Origin: Nicotiana tabacum | Lineage: Eukaryota; Streptophyta; Magnoliopsida; Solanales; Solanaceae | NCBI RefSeq assembly: GCF_000715075.1 | Contig: NC_134081.1 | Coordinates: 108,302,108 to 108,366,107 of the forward strand | Length of the DNA stretch: 64,000 bases | Direction: 5' to 3' | In this document: piece after piece, positions 31,800-43,773 of the stretch | Position numbering within the stretch: position 1 is the first letter of the stretch | Layout: each line of letters opens with the position of its first letter | Program-made: the position numbers and the translations under genes | The notes under the pieces: model-generated | What the model saw: the letters and a program-made list of their open reading frames with translations, nothing else | Databases searched by the model: none | Told to the model about the DNA's origin: nothing

Positions 31800-34656
31800 T
31801 GTCACGACCCAAACTAACCCCTGTCCTGATGGCGCCTATCGTGGAACTAGGCAAGCCGACTCATTTCCAAAACAAACCGATATTTTGTCTGACAATATCA
31901 AGACTAACATAGTCTGGAAAATAACTAAATACAACTAAAGGAACATAAGAGGGAGAAGAGCAGGGGCTGCGATCGCCAAGCAGCTACCTTGCTATCCCTG
32001 AGAAAATCTGCAACCAGAATAATCAACAACCGCTGCCGTGTCCAACTACACCTGGATCTGCACACAAGGTGCAGGGAGTAACGTGAGTACTCCAACTCAG
32101 TAAGTAACAACAATAAATAAAGACTGAGTAGTAGTAACGAGCAATAAAGTATAAAAAGTTCATATCATGAAATCTCAATAAAATAACACATGTTTTTAAA
32201 ATGAGGATTTGAATCTAAACATCTCGTTTAAACCCAGTTCCAGTAAAATCATTTAAATATATCATTCAACAATTTTCAAACAGAGGCTAAATGCAAAGGT
32301 GAGAAACAAATGATGAAATTATAAATAGCCTATCGGGCAAAAAATCACTCATATAAAGCCCCTCAGGCAAACCTCACAGTCACTCATGCCTTTCGGGCAT
32401 ACCTCACAGTTACTCATGCCACTCGGGCATACCTTACAATCACCCATGCCTCTCAGTCACTCAGCACTCGTCACTCGGCACTCGCACTCAGTAGGTACCT
32501 ACGCTCACTAGGGTGTGTACAGACCCCGGAGGTGCTCTTTCAGCCCAAGCGCTATATCAAGCCAAATCATGGCATAAATCACTAAGGCCCTCAGCCTATA
32601 TCGAACATGCTGCGGCGTGCAGCCCGATCTAATAAATATCCTCACAAATCAGGCCCTCGGCCTCACTCAGTCATAAACCTCTCAAGCCACTCGGACATTT
32701 CAGTAAAAATAGGGCATTCTGCCCAAAACAACATTTATATGCATCAAAATAGAGTCATAAAACTGAGTTATGCAGTAAACAAGTATAACCATGAATGAGT
32801 ATAGATTTTCAATCGAAAACAGTGAGAGGATAGTAAGAAAATGCCCATAAGGCTCCAAACAGCACTGGCACAAGGCCTAAACATGGCATTCAGCCCAATT
32901 TACAGAAACTCTTTCTAAAACATATGAGTATCATATAATTTCCACAAAATATGCAACTTTACAGTTGCTACGGGATAGACCAAGTCACAATCCCTAATGG
33001 TGCACGCCCACACGCCCGTCACCTAGCATGTGCGTCACCTCGAAATAGTAGAATGATACAAAAATCCGGGGTTTCATACCCCCGGGACTAGATTTACAAT
33101 CGTTACTTACCTCAAACCGGTAAAATCTCTACCCTGTAATTCTCTTGCCTTTGGACTCGGCCTCCAAATGCTCCGAATCTATTCACAATCAGTACAATAG
33201 CATCAATACACGTTAATGGAATGAATTCCACAAGAAAAACTACAAAATTAGACCAAAATCTGAAATTGGCTCAAACCCGGCCCCCGGGCCCATGTCTCGA
33301 AATCTGACAAAATTTACAAAACTAAAAAGCCCATTCACTCACAAGTCTAACCATACCAAATTCATCAAAATCCGACGTCGTTTGGTCCTTCAAATCCTTA
33401 AATTATTTCTCCAAATATCCCAAGCCCTAACCCCTCATTTTCACTAATTACATGATTAAATAACGAAAAATCACCATATATACAAGTATTAGGGCTCAAG
33501 CAACTTACCTCACTGATAGCCCATGAATCACCTTTTAAAAATCACTCCAAAAGCTCCAAAAACCGACTTGAAAATGGTGGAAATGAACAAAATTCACGAA
33601 GGGTTCTATTTATGGTTTATGCACAGGTTTTTCGCACCTGCGGACAATTTCTGGCTTCTGTGCCACCGCAGCTGCAGAAAATCCATCGCAGGTGCGGAAC
33701 TCACTTAGGAGCCCAGGTTCCGCATCTGCGGTCCAAAACCCCGCGCCTGTGAAGGCACACCTGCACGTTTCCTCCGCTTCTGCGAAGGTTGCCCAGCGAC
33801 CTCCTTTCCGCATCTGCGCCCCCGGTCTCGCACCTGCGGGCTCGCAGATGCGACCTCCCACTCGCACCTGTGTATCCTACCTAGCCCAGCACTGCCTGCT
33901 CTTGTGGACTTCCCATGCGCACCAACGGCCTCGCACCTGCGATTCTTCCTTCCGCAGGTGTGGAAATAGCAGAAGCAGCAGCTTCAGCTGCATTTTCCAA
34001 CTTCGACAGATCCGTTAACCACCCAGAATCACCCTGAGCCCTCAGAACCTCAACAAAAAATGCCAACAAGTCATATATCAACATACAAACTTAGTCGAAC
34101 CTTCGAATCACTCAAAACAATATCCAAACACCAAATTACTCTCGGATTCAAGCCTAAAAACTTCTAAATTTCCAAATTCGGCAACCGATGCCGAAACCAA
34201 CCAAACCACGTCCGAATCACCTCAAATTTTGCACACACGTCAAAAATGACACTACGAACCTACTCCAATTTCCGGAATTCCATTCCGACCCAGATATCAA
34301 ATTTTCCATTGCCGACTCGAAAATCGCCAAATTTTCAATTTTGCCAATTCAAGCCTAATTCTACCATGAACCTCCAAATTTCCTTTCGGATGCGCTCGTA
34401 AGTCCAAAATCACCTTACGGAGCTAACGAAACCATCAGAATTAAATTCTGTGATTGTTTACACATAAGTCAACATCTAGTTGTCTTTTCCAACTTAAGGT
34501 TCTAAATAAGAGACTAAGCGTCTCATTCCATTCTGAAACCACTCCGGACCTAAACCAACTAACCCGGTATATCATAATATAGCTTAAGAGCATAAAGGAA
34601 ATAGAAATGGGGGAAACGGGGCTATAACTCCCGAAACGACTGGCCGGGTCGTTACA
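31800..34656 (-). repeat. Element 3 3' LTR
   Basis: Ends TGTCACGACCC and GGGTCGTTACA. Minus-strand signals are a CATAAATAG TATA-like box (about 33607-33616), a CpG patch (33628-33965), donor-like sites at 33503-33511 and 33105-33113, a conserved GTCACCT block (about 33000-33042), an acceptor-like CAG (32058-32060), and a tandem 32-bp GGGCATACCTCACAGT array (about 32340-32460). Compared with the 5' LTR it lacks about 150 bp after 31880. Confidence 0.94.
33628..33965. repeat. CpG-rich CGCACCTGCG patch, element 3 3' LTR
   Basis: Repeated TTCGCACCTGCGG, CGCAGGTGCGG and CGCATCTGCGG words, many near-palindromic, directly upstream (minus strand) of the TATA-like box. The paired copy in the 5' LTR is at 51480-51825. 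Confidence 0.8.
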
Positions 34657-34670
34657 TCCTCCCCTTCTTA
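34657..34670 (-). other. Polypurine tract of element 3
   Basis: Minus strand AAGAAGGGGAGGA directly before the TGTAACGACC start of the 3' LTR. As in element 1, the pol stop codon (TAA, about 34652-34654) lies just inside the LTR. Confidence 0.88.
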
Positions 34671-35218
34671 AATAATAGTTCATCCTCGAACGAGTCTAGA
34701 AATATTTCTGAAGTCTCGAATAGGCGTGGATATCTGCTCTACATCTCCCGCTCGGTCTCCCTGGTGGCCTCCTCCACAGGCTAACCTCTCCACTGCACCT
34801 TCACTGAAGCTATATCCTTTGACCTCAACCTTCGAACCTGCCGATCCAAAAAAGCCACCAGCTCCACATCATAAGTCATATCACCCTCCAATTGAACCGT
34901 GTTGAAATCCAAAACATGGGACGAATCTCCAATATACTTCCGGAGCATAGAAGCATAAAACACTGGGTGCACACTCGACAAGCTGGTTGGCAAGGCAAAC
35001 TTATAAGCCACCTCCCCAATCCTCTGAAGCACCTCAAAAATCCCAATGAACCGGGGGCTCAACTTGCCCCTCTTCCCAAACCTCATAACACCCTTCATGG
35101 GTGATACCTTCAGCAAAACCTTCTCCCCAACCATGAAAGATACATTATAGACCTTCCTATCCACATAACTCTTCTGCTTAGACTGCGTCGTGCGAAGCCG
35201 CTTCTGAATCAATTTCAC
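34671..35218 (-). pseudogene. pol: Integrase C-terminus/chromodomain-like tail of element 3
   Basis: Minus strand. AQSKQKSYVDRKV-type linker, KVLLKVSPMKGVMRFGKRG, PRFIGIFEVLQRI, and HPVFYASMLRKYIGDSSHVL are followed by VRRLRSKDIASVKVQWRG of the chromodomain-like segment. A stop at about 34781 interrupts before the EEAT segment. The tail runs on to the FKKGRM end beside the polypurine tract. Confidence 0.9.
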
Positions 35219-35223
35219 CTTAT

Positions 35224-35770
35224 CTAATGCATCTGGACCAAGTCTGTACCCAAGAGCCTAGCCTCACCCAGCTCAAACCATCCAACTGGAGATCTACACC
35301 TCCTCCCATATAAAGCCTCATACGGAGCCATATGAATACTCGACTTATAACTGTTGTTATATGCAAACTCCGCGAGTGGAAGAAACTGGTCACATGAACC
35401 ACCAAAGTCAATGACACAAGCACACAGCATGTCCTCCAATATCTGAATAGTGCGCTCGGATTGCCCGTCCGTCTGAGGGTGAAAAGATGTGCTCAACTCA
35501 ACCTGAGTACCAACTCTCGCTGCACGGCCCTCCAAAACTGCGATTTGAACTGAGTACCCCTATCTGAAATGATGGAAACTGGGACACCATGCAGGAGAAC
35601 AATCTCTCAGATGTAAATCTCAGCCAACCGCTCTGAAGTGTAAGTAGTACCAACTGGAATGAAGTGAGCGGACTTGGTCAGCCAATCCACAATAACCCAA
35701 ATAGCATCGAACTTCCTCGAAGTCCGTGGGAGCCCAACTACAATGTCCATGGTGATCCGCTCCCACTTCC
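35224..35770 (-). pseudogene. pol: Integrase core of element 3
   Basis: Minus strand. MDIVVGLPRTSRKFD, VIVDWLTKSAHF (Trp replacing Arg), a TGA near 35610, ISDRGTQFKSQFW and HPQTDGQSERTIQIL, then [15 protein letters not shown]. The D-D-E residues are visible but split by a stop and by frameshifts near 35520 and 35222. Confidence 0.9.
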
Positions 35771-35789
35771 AATGCGAAATGTCTAATCT

Positions 35790-36060
35790 CTAAAGCAAGC
35801 CACCTGGTCTCTGATGATCATACTTAACCTGCTGACAGTTGAGAGATCGAGCTACAAACCCAACTATATCCTTCTTCATCTGCCTCCACCAGTAGTGCTG
35901 TCTCAAATCCTAGTACATCTTCGCGGCACCCAAATGGATGGAATACCGCGAGCTGTGGGCCTCCCCAATAATCAACTCCCGAAGCCCATCTACATTAGGC
36001 ACACATAACCGGCCCTGCATCCTCAACACGCCGTCATCACCAATAGTCACATCCCTAGCA
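35790..36060 (-). pseudogene. pol: Integrase zinc domain of element 3
   Basis: Minus strand. RLCVPNVDGLRELIIGEAH, IHPGAAKMY, a TAG in place of CAG near 35912, LRQHYWWRQMKKD, then ARSLNCQQVK. The first Cys of the CxxC pair has become Ser, so zinc binding would be lost. A TAG after GGLL (near 35792) separates it from the core. Confidence 0.88.
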
Positions 36061-36110
36061 TCAGCTCTCTGAACCCTGTCCTGAAGAACGAGTAAGTGGG
36101 GGTCATCATA

Positions 36111-36604
36111 CTAACGCTCCCTAATACAGTCATAAAGAGAAGACCTAGAGATCACGCAAGGCAATACCCGACTAGGCTCTGAAATTTCCAACCTCACAAG
36201 CTGGCCCACTAAGGCCTGAACATCCAATGCCAAAGATCTCTCTACTGCTGGAAGATATGCTAAACTCCCCGAATTCTCCGCTCGGCGACTCAAAGCATCG
36301 GCCACCATATTGGCCTTCCCCGGATGGTATAAAATAGTGATATCATAGTCCTTAAGAAGCTCCAACCATCTCCGCTGATGCAAATTCAGATCCTTCTGCT
36401 TAAACAGATGATGCAGACTCCGGTGATCAGTATAGATCACACAATGAACCCCATACAAATAATGACGCCAAATCTTCAAGGCGTGAACAATGGCTGCCAA
36501 CTCAAAATCATGGACAGGATAGTTCTTCTCATGGGTCTTCAACTGGCATGAGGCGTAGGCAATCACCCTGCCCTCTTGCATCAATACACAACCAATGCCT
36601 ATCC
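36111..36604 (-). pseudogene. pol: RNase H and linker of element 3
   Basis: Minus strand, the best-preserved coding piece of this element at about 157 codons. [35 protein letters not shown] (acidic residue), [16 protein letters not shown], and [16 protein letters not shown] stop at about 36608 separates it from YTVYCDA, the first acidic motif. It ends at TAG (CAG expected) near 36111. Confidence 0.92.
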
Positions 36605-36605
36605 T

Positions 36606-37560
36606 CTAGGCATCACAATACACGGTGTAAGAACCTGAAGGTGATGGCAGAACTAACACTGGAGCTATGGTCAAAGCAGTCTTGAGCTTCTGAAAGCTCT
36701 CCTCACATTCATCCGACCACCTGAATAGAGCACCCTTTTGGGTCAATTTGGTCAAAGGCGATGCAATAGATGAAAATCCCTCTATAAAGCGACGGTAATA
36801 ACCTACCAAACCAAGGAAGCTCCTAATCTCCGTGGCTGAGGACAGTCTAGGCCAACTCTGCACCGCCTCTATCTTCTTCGGATCCACCTGAATACCCTCA
36901 CTGGACACCACGTGCCCCAAGAATGCTACTGAACCGAGCCAAAACTCACATTTGGAGAACTTTGAATAAAGCTTCTCCTCCCTCAATCTCTGTAATACAA
37001 TATTCAAATATTGAGCGTGCTCCTTCTGGCTACGAGAGTACACCAGGATGTCATCAATGAATACAACAATGAATGAGTACAGATAGGGCTAAAGTACACT
37101 GTTCATCAAATGCATGAACGCTATTGGGGGCATTGATCGGCCTAAAAGACATCACTAAGAACTCATAATGGCCATATCGGGTCCTGAAAGTTGTCTCAAG
37201 AATATCTGAATCCTGAATCTTCAGCTGGTGATAACCGGACCTCAAATTAATCTTGGAGAACAACCTCGCTCCGTGAAGCTAGTCAAATAAATCATCAATA
37301 CGAGGAAAAGGATACTTGTTCTTGACTGTGACCTTGTTCAACTGCCTGTAATCAATACACATTCTCATGGAACCATCCTTCTTCTTCACAAATAGAACCG
37401 GTGCACCCCAAGGTGACATACTAGGCCGAATAAACCCCTTATCAAGGAGTTCCTGAAGTTGTTCTTTCAATTCCTTCAACTCCGCCGGTGCCATACGATA
37501 CGGTGGAATAGAAATGGGCTAAGTGCCCGGCACGAAATCAATACCGAAGTCAATATCCCT
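36606..37560 (-). pseudogene. pol: Reverse transcriptase of element 3 (broken)
   Basis: Minus strand. The frame passes DIDFGIDFVPGT, a TAG near 37518, then [40 protein letters not shown] and [21 protein letters not shown], followed by a TAG near 37280. [17 protein letters not shown] and [14 protein letters not shown] follow, then a one-base change in a C-run (37129-37134) breaks the frame. The catalytic FIDD is at 37050-37061, followed by the [10 protein letters not shown] segment and a connection region [21 protein letters not shown]. Confidence 0.93.
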
Positions 37561-37610
37561 GTTAAGCGGCATGCCCGACAGGTCTGCAGGAAACACATCC
37601 GGAAAATCGC

Positions 37611-40600
37611 AGTCACGACCCAATTTTCCCTCCATTGGGTATCGTGATGGCACCTAGTCTTAGGGACTTGGTAAGCCTAAGACAAAATCGGTAGTACAAG
37701 TCATAAGCTCTACAGCTTGTTTGCTAGAAAACTCTAAATACAACTGTCCAGGAATAAGAATAAATAGTGCAAAACGAAAACTGGAAGGTGACTCTGAAGC
37801 CTGCGAACGCAGCAGCAGGTTTACCTTGATTCTCCACAGCAATAGTCCACATAGCTAGCTAACGAACAAGTACCTGTATCTGCAAAAAAAAATGTGCAGA
37901 AGAGTAGCATGAGCACACCACAGCGGCGCCCAGTAAGTATCAAGACTAACCTCGGTGGAGTAGTGACGAGGAACAGTCAAGACACCCACTGTTTTAATAA
38001 ACCGAACAGATATAAGTACATGAATAACAAAAGTATGATGTCTACATAAAGACTGTGCAATATGGATCACAATATAGTAATGGCATTAAAGCAAGAAACA
38101 ACAAGTATCAGTGGAATATCATGAAAATGACGCAGACAAAGTGAATGGAACACAACCTAAATATGAAATCACGAATACAGCAATGACGAGTAATAACTCA
38201 GTAATTACAACCGCTTTTACATCAGGTTTTAGTCAACAACTCCACAAGGTACTGAACCTCGGACAATTCATAACTCACGAGTCTCAATACCTGAACCCTA
38301 ACACTTGGCATTCTGTGCCCTCATAACACCTCATAATCACACTGACGACTCACGTGCCAATAGAGCCATTCTCACATAGAAGACAAGTAAACAAGGGTGA
38401 GCATCTATGCTTAACAATATCAAGAACACCTTTTATCCGATAAGAGTGCTTAACTACGTGAATGCTTGTATAAGTGTCCTAACATAGTCTATACCAGCAA
38501 ATAGGCATAAGGAAGAAGAAGAACAGACAACACGTAGAATATTTTCTCGCAACTTTCACAAGATAAAGCTCACACGGGTACGTATACCACTACACAAATA
38601 TCAACAACAAGAATGCCCCCAGGCCATAAATCATCACAAATGAATCCCTGACACAACCCACCTTGTCTCGCCACGTGTGCAATAGTAACATAAATGCCCG
38701 CATTGTCTCGCCACACGTGCATAATAATGTTCCCACCTTGTCTCGCCACATGTGCATAATAATGTTCCCATCTTGTCTCGCCACATGTGCAAATATCAAT
38801 AGTAACAATAGCACGGCAGAAACCACGTGCAACCCCATAACAACAACTGTACGGCAGAGACCTCGTGCATCATAATAACAAATACAACAACAACAATGGA
38901 AATAATACAAAGTACGACAAGTAAATCAACTGAAGAACTTTTAAATCACAGGAAAATATGGGACCAAATCACAAGGAATAACCACAGTCTGAAATGCTAG
39001 GCGGAAATCGAACAACTCAACAAAGGGAAAAAAAGGTGTAGCAACGAATCCCACAATATACACTTCAACAACAGGGAATCTAACACGAATCCAATAATGC
39101 AAAATAAAACAAGCCGACTAAGATATAGGATATCTACTTCTTTAAAGGTTGAGGAAATTACGAAGGATATTCAACAATTCAATTAAGGATGACAGCGGAA
39201 AAATAATCATAACCTCAATTAAGACTGAATAATTATGGGATGAAATAATATAAATTTCAAATAAAGATAAGCAGTTATGAAAAGATAGCATGACTATAAA
39301 AGAGATAACAATTTCAATTAAGGCACATACGAATCAAGTAATGATAATAGTGGATCATGAAGCAATTTATTCTAATTAAGCAGGTAGATGTGAATCTAGT
39401 AATTAAGATATATAATCATAACAAGAACAACTATATATCCAATGAATACAAGGACCTAAGAACCCTAAAAGGCTAACTTTCCACAAATAAGTCCATGCAC
39501 GCACTCGTCACCTCTTGCACACGGGCTACAATCAACATAGAATACTCAAATCCTAAGGAGAAAATCCCCCACACAAGGGTAGACAAGATACTTTTCTCGA
39601 ACCAAGCTCAAACAGTCCGTAAAAATGCCCTTTCCTTAATTATCCGAATCCGAATTTTTCAAATCTAACCAAACACAATTGCATATCATGAATACAATGA
39701 TAATAGACTCATCCAATTAATGAAATCAATATTTTAACGAAAATTCCGAAATTTGCCCTAAAAGGTCGACCCGGGCCCACATCTCGGAATTGGGTAAAAA
39801 TCACAAAATATGAACACCCATTCACTCACGAGTCCAACCATATAAGAAATACTCAAATCCGACCACCAAATCCCCTTTCAAAACTCTAAATCTTTATTGA
39901 AGAAGTTCTTCCAATATTTCCCAATTTCAACCCCAAAAATCTGAAACTAAATGGAGAAAACAACTATAGATTAATGCAATAAAACCAAATTCGAGTAAGA
40001 AATCGTTACCCACAAGATTCCTCTGAAAATCCCTCAATGAATCGCCTTCTCCCGATCTCAAAGTCAAAAATGGAGTGAATGAAATAACTCTCAATTTCAA
40101 CCCCTTTCTGCCCAGCGATCCTCGCTCATGCGATCATTTATCGCACCTGTGCCTACCGCACCTGCGGTCTAACCAGTCGCACCTGCGGAAGTCACTAACT
40201 CCCACAGCCTCCGCACCTACGGAGATTTTGTGCGCATATGCGGGCATCGCATAAACGGGCATCGCAGATGCGGAACTTCCTCGCACCTGCGACCTCAGGC
40301 CAACTATCAAATTCTCGCATCTGCGCTTCTATCTCCGCACGTGCGAGTCCGCTGATGCACACTAATTCTCCGCACCTGCGGAGACTGCCAAGTCCAGCTC
40401 TTCCCGCACCTGCGCCTCATTCTTCGCACCTGCGCCCAGGGTCCGCAGGTGCGATTACACCAGAACTCAGACCTCCCCAAAACCATGGAAATCATCTGTA
40501 ACTCGTCTGAAAAACACCTGGGGACCTCGGGACCCTGTCCAAACACACCAACAAGTTCTATACCCTAACACGGACTTGCTCGAGGTCTCAAATCACATCA

Positions 40601-41133
40601 AGCAACGTCGAAACTATGAATTGCACCATGAATCGAACTTATAAATTTCAAATCTTTCAACTTATAAAACTCGTGCCGAAACCTATCAAATCAACCCGGA
40701 ATGACATCGAATTTTGCAGGCAAGTCCCAAATAACATAACGAAGCTATTCCAACTCTCGGAATCGCATTCCGACCCTGATATTAAAAAGTCCACTTCTGG
40801 TCCAAATCTCCAAAAATTTGACTTTCGCCATTTCAAGCCTAAATCAGCTACAGACCTCAGATTTACAGTCGGGACACACTCCTAAGTCCAAAATCCCCCA
40901 ACGGAGCTAATGGAACCGACGAAACTCCATTCCGGAGTTGTCTTCACATAGTTCCGACTGCGGTCAAAATATTAAGACTTAAGCTTTTGTTTTAGGTACT
41001 AAGTGTCCTCTGAATCATCCGGTAACTGAAATCAACCACGCACGCAAGTCAAGGCATATAATACGAAGCTGTTCAAGGCCTTATGCCACCGGATGGGACT
41101 TAAATTCTCAAAACGAACGGCCGGGTCGTTACA
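37611..41133 (-). repeat. Element 4 3' LTR
   Basis: Starts (T>A)GTCACGACCC and ends GGGTCGTTACA. It contains a 35-bp tandem array (38663-38800), the CpG patch (40115-40460) with CTGGGCAG (minus strand 40108-40115), and a CGTCACCTC hairpin near 39494-39525. About 60 bp present in the partner near 43842-43902 is missing near 37680. Confidence 0.94.
38663..38800. repeat. 35-bp tandem repeat, element 4 3' LTR
   Basis: Units starting TTGTCTCGCCACATGTGCAT begin at 38663, 38703, 38738 and 38773 (spacing 40, 35, 35). The same array is in the partner LTR at 44869, 44909, 44944 and 44979. Confidence 0.92.
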
Positions 41134-42279
41134 TCCTTCACCTGTTAAACAAATATTCGTCTTTGAACGTTCTAAGCATCGCCTCGAAGTCTTGAAATCA
41201 CTGAAAGTACATATCTAACCTACACCTGTGGGTGACCCCCCGTCACCCCAATACACATAATCCTAACGACACCATCCCAACTGTAATTTATCCTTTCTAT
41301 CAACACCGTTAAGCCTTAAAGTCAAAATTCTCACCTTCCATTTGTCTTCAAAAGGCTCGATTCTAAATCCATAACTAATATCAGTCTCAACCAGCTATAA
41401 CAACTCATGCCTACACCCACAAGGTACAACCACACAACAAGACACACCACATATAGGCCCATAATAACATTTCTGATCATAATAGCTGCCCGAAATCAAA
41501 ACCAGCACCGACAATTAGACCCATATCCATTAGCAACCCGTTTCAAACCTCCACAACGCTGACAATGATGCAAGAAACACGAAGACCTCATAACTATACA
41601 CCCGAATCAACAAGTCACAACTAACACCATCGGGCATTCACCCCGCAAGCCAAAACTTAAGAAGCACATAACGAAAATGATTGAATATGTAAAGAGAAAC
41701 ACATAAGAGAAATATCAAATAAGTTTGACAGGCACAATTCTCTAACAGTACCATACTACGAATCAATTTAAAAGGAAAAACTCAAAGTACATGAACAAAT
41801 CATAAGGATCTCCTCCTGGTATAACCTCCACCGCGGCACGCAGCCTGGCTCAAACATATCAAATCACATGGAATCGCGAGGGTCTCACCCTCAACTCTGA
41901 ATCACAAGTCGAATACACATCACACCAATGGAAATCTTCCACTAACTCAATTCTGCCAATAAAATCTCAACAGTTGCTAAACTTTCACCCCGGTAGAGTA
42001 TCAAATCACAAATTATAACCAATTTACTCAGGAATCGCATCAAGCCTGCCATAATGGACAACATGAATTCACTTCTATCTCGTAATAATGAATAGAAACA
42101 AATGATAGACACGGGCTACCAATCATAAAGTCTCCCAACAGGGTTAAACAACTAAACATAATACTAAGTCATAAACTCACACATAGATGGGACAACAAGT
42201 AGGGGAACTTGCCCCGATAAGCAAGAACGAATCAAAATACAAATGGTGCCCCTCTATAAAAAATCAAAAGCATACATGT
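41134..42279 (-). other. Non-coding internal region of element 4
   Basis: About 1.1 kb between the gag remnant and the 3' LTR. Six-frame inspection shows no protease, RT or integrase motif and no long frame. The LTR-adjacent end keeps an ATTCGTC..GAACG word like the pol 3' ends of the other elements. The origin of the rest is unknown to me. It may be diverged pol remnants or a non-autonomous filler. Confidence 0.6.
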
Positions 42280-43575
42280 ACGACATCATCTGGTGCAGTG
42301 GCCTCAAGCCTACTATACGAAACACATCAACGGGCCGGGCCTTCCTCTCTTGGGCGCCCTCTACTCGCCTGAACACTCCGTTGTGACACGCCTGTCCGGA
42401 GTCTAGGACAATCTCTCACCCTGTTGCTGGTATCTCCACACTCCAAGCAACCTCTATGCTGACGTGGTTGTGGGAACTGTGCGGTACGGATACTCTGAGA
42501 CCCATGAGCACTTGAAACACTGTGCGAAGCCTGAAGTGCAAACTGAACTGGCTAACCCACAAAACCTCTACCATGTCTTTACCCTTCCTCCAAAATAAGG
42601 ACCAGCAGATCTCTCTGGTCTACGAGGCCTCCTCACCTCCCTGTCCTCTCTCTCCTGATCTCGCATGTACTCTCTCCCGTGGCCTCGTCTATCTTCTCTC
42701 TCCTGGTCCCATATGCCCTCTACTCGGCGGGTGATCCCTACCACCTGCTGAAACGAAACATCTTACTCTAACTCACGAGCCATGCTGAACCGAATATCAT
42801 GTCAGAGTCCGTCAATGAATCTGCGGACACGCTCTATAACTGTGGCGACCAAAGCAGGCGCATGCCTGGCCAAATCATTGAATCTCACGGCATACTCTGA
42901 CACTAACATAGTGCCCTGGCACAGCTACTCAAACTCCACGCGCCATGCATCTCTAAAAACTGCCCAACTCATATGCCCGCCACTACTGATAAGCCGCTCC
43001 CCTGAGCTAGAACGTAGTAAAAGCAAGCCCGCTCGTCTTCACAATACCCATAGTACGGAGTATGCGGTGACACTCCTCCAGAAAACCCTGTGCACTCTCT
43101 AAAGCCAAACCACTGAATGTAGGAGGGTCATATTTCTTGAACCTTGCAAGTCTAAGTTGCTCTTCCTCAGATGTTGTTGCCCTGACCACAGGATGAACTA
43201 GAACCACAGGCTGTGTCACCATGACACCTGGAACCTAACCAACATGAACTCGCTACTCTGGGTGTGGGCGGCGGGAGTTTGGGTTCCTCCCCCGGTCTGT
43301 GAAGTAGCTGGTGCAATCGGAATCAACCCCGCCTGAGCCAATGTACCAAACATGCTCAAGAACTGTGCTAAGGTCTCCTAAAGTCCAGGGGTAACAGCAG
43401 GCGCCTCCGGTACCTGCTCCCTAACTGGAACTACTGGCGGCTCCTCAACTGCTGCCCTAGTAGATGCTCTGGCTGTGGCACTTACTCCTCGTTGGCCTCT
43501 GCCTCTGCTTCTTCCTCTAGCAATACCTACTCTGGGAGCAACGGCGTCGATAACTGCAACTCATGTCCTTACCAT
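42280..43575 (-). pseudogene. gag: gag of element 4 (broken)
   Basis: Minus strand ATG at 43575-43573. The N-terminus reads MVRT followed by a stop, then an Arg-Gly rich stretch (GIARGRSRGRGQRG) and a Pro-rich linker. The capsid-like part includes RLARFKKYDPPTFSG, SAQGFLEECHRIL and GIVKTSGLAFTTF (43222-43007), then a WAQF..MFLREFVPQS-type segment and a RFNDLARHAP segment. The capsid wording differs from elements 1 and 3 (FKKYDPPTFSG against FERLRPPPFSG), so it is a distinct family. No zinc knuckle could be read with confidence. Confidence 0.82.
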
Positions 43576-43759
43576 CTGTGAGAGAATGGAATGATAAAAG
43601 TTCAAACTTCGAGATCAATAAGCTCGCACGATAGGAATGAAAGAAGTGACATTGTCCTAATAGTTTCGTAGCCTCTTGAAGATAAGTACAAACATCTTCG
43701 TACCGATCCGCAGGACTCTACTAAACTCGCTTATGACTCGTAGCACCCATGAACCTAAA

Positions 43760-43771
43760 GCTCTGATACCA
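43760..43771 (-). other. Primer-binding site of element 4
   Basis: Minus strand TGGTATCAGAGC, a perfect match to the plant initiator Met-tRNA complement, 2 bp from the LTR end at 43774. It proves the minus orientation. Confidence 0.95.
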
Positions 43772-43773
43772 AC

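Noticed and set aside
38663..38800. CRISPR-like regularly spaced repeats (also at 61631)
   Set aside because: The units are directly tandem with no unique spacers, lie within LTRs, and the genome is eukaryotic.
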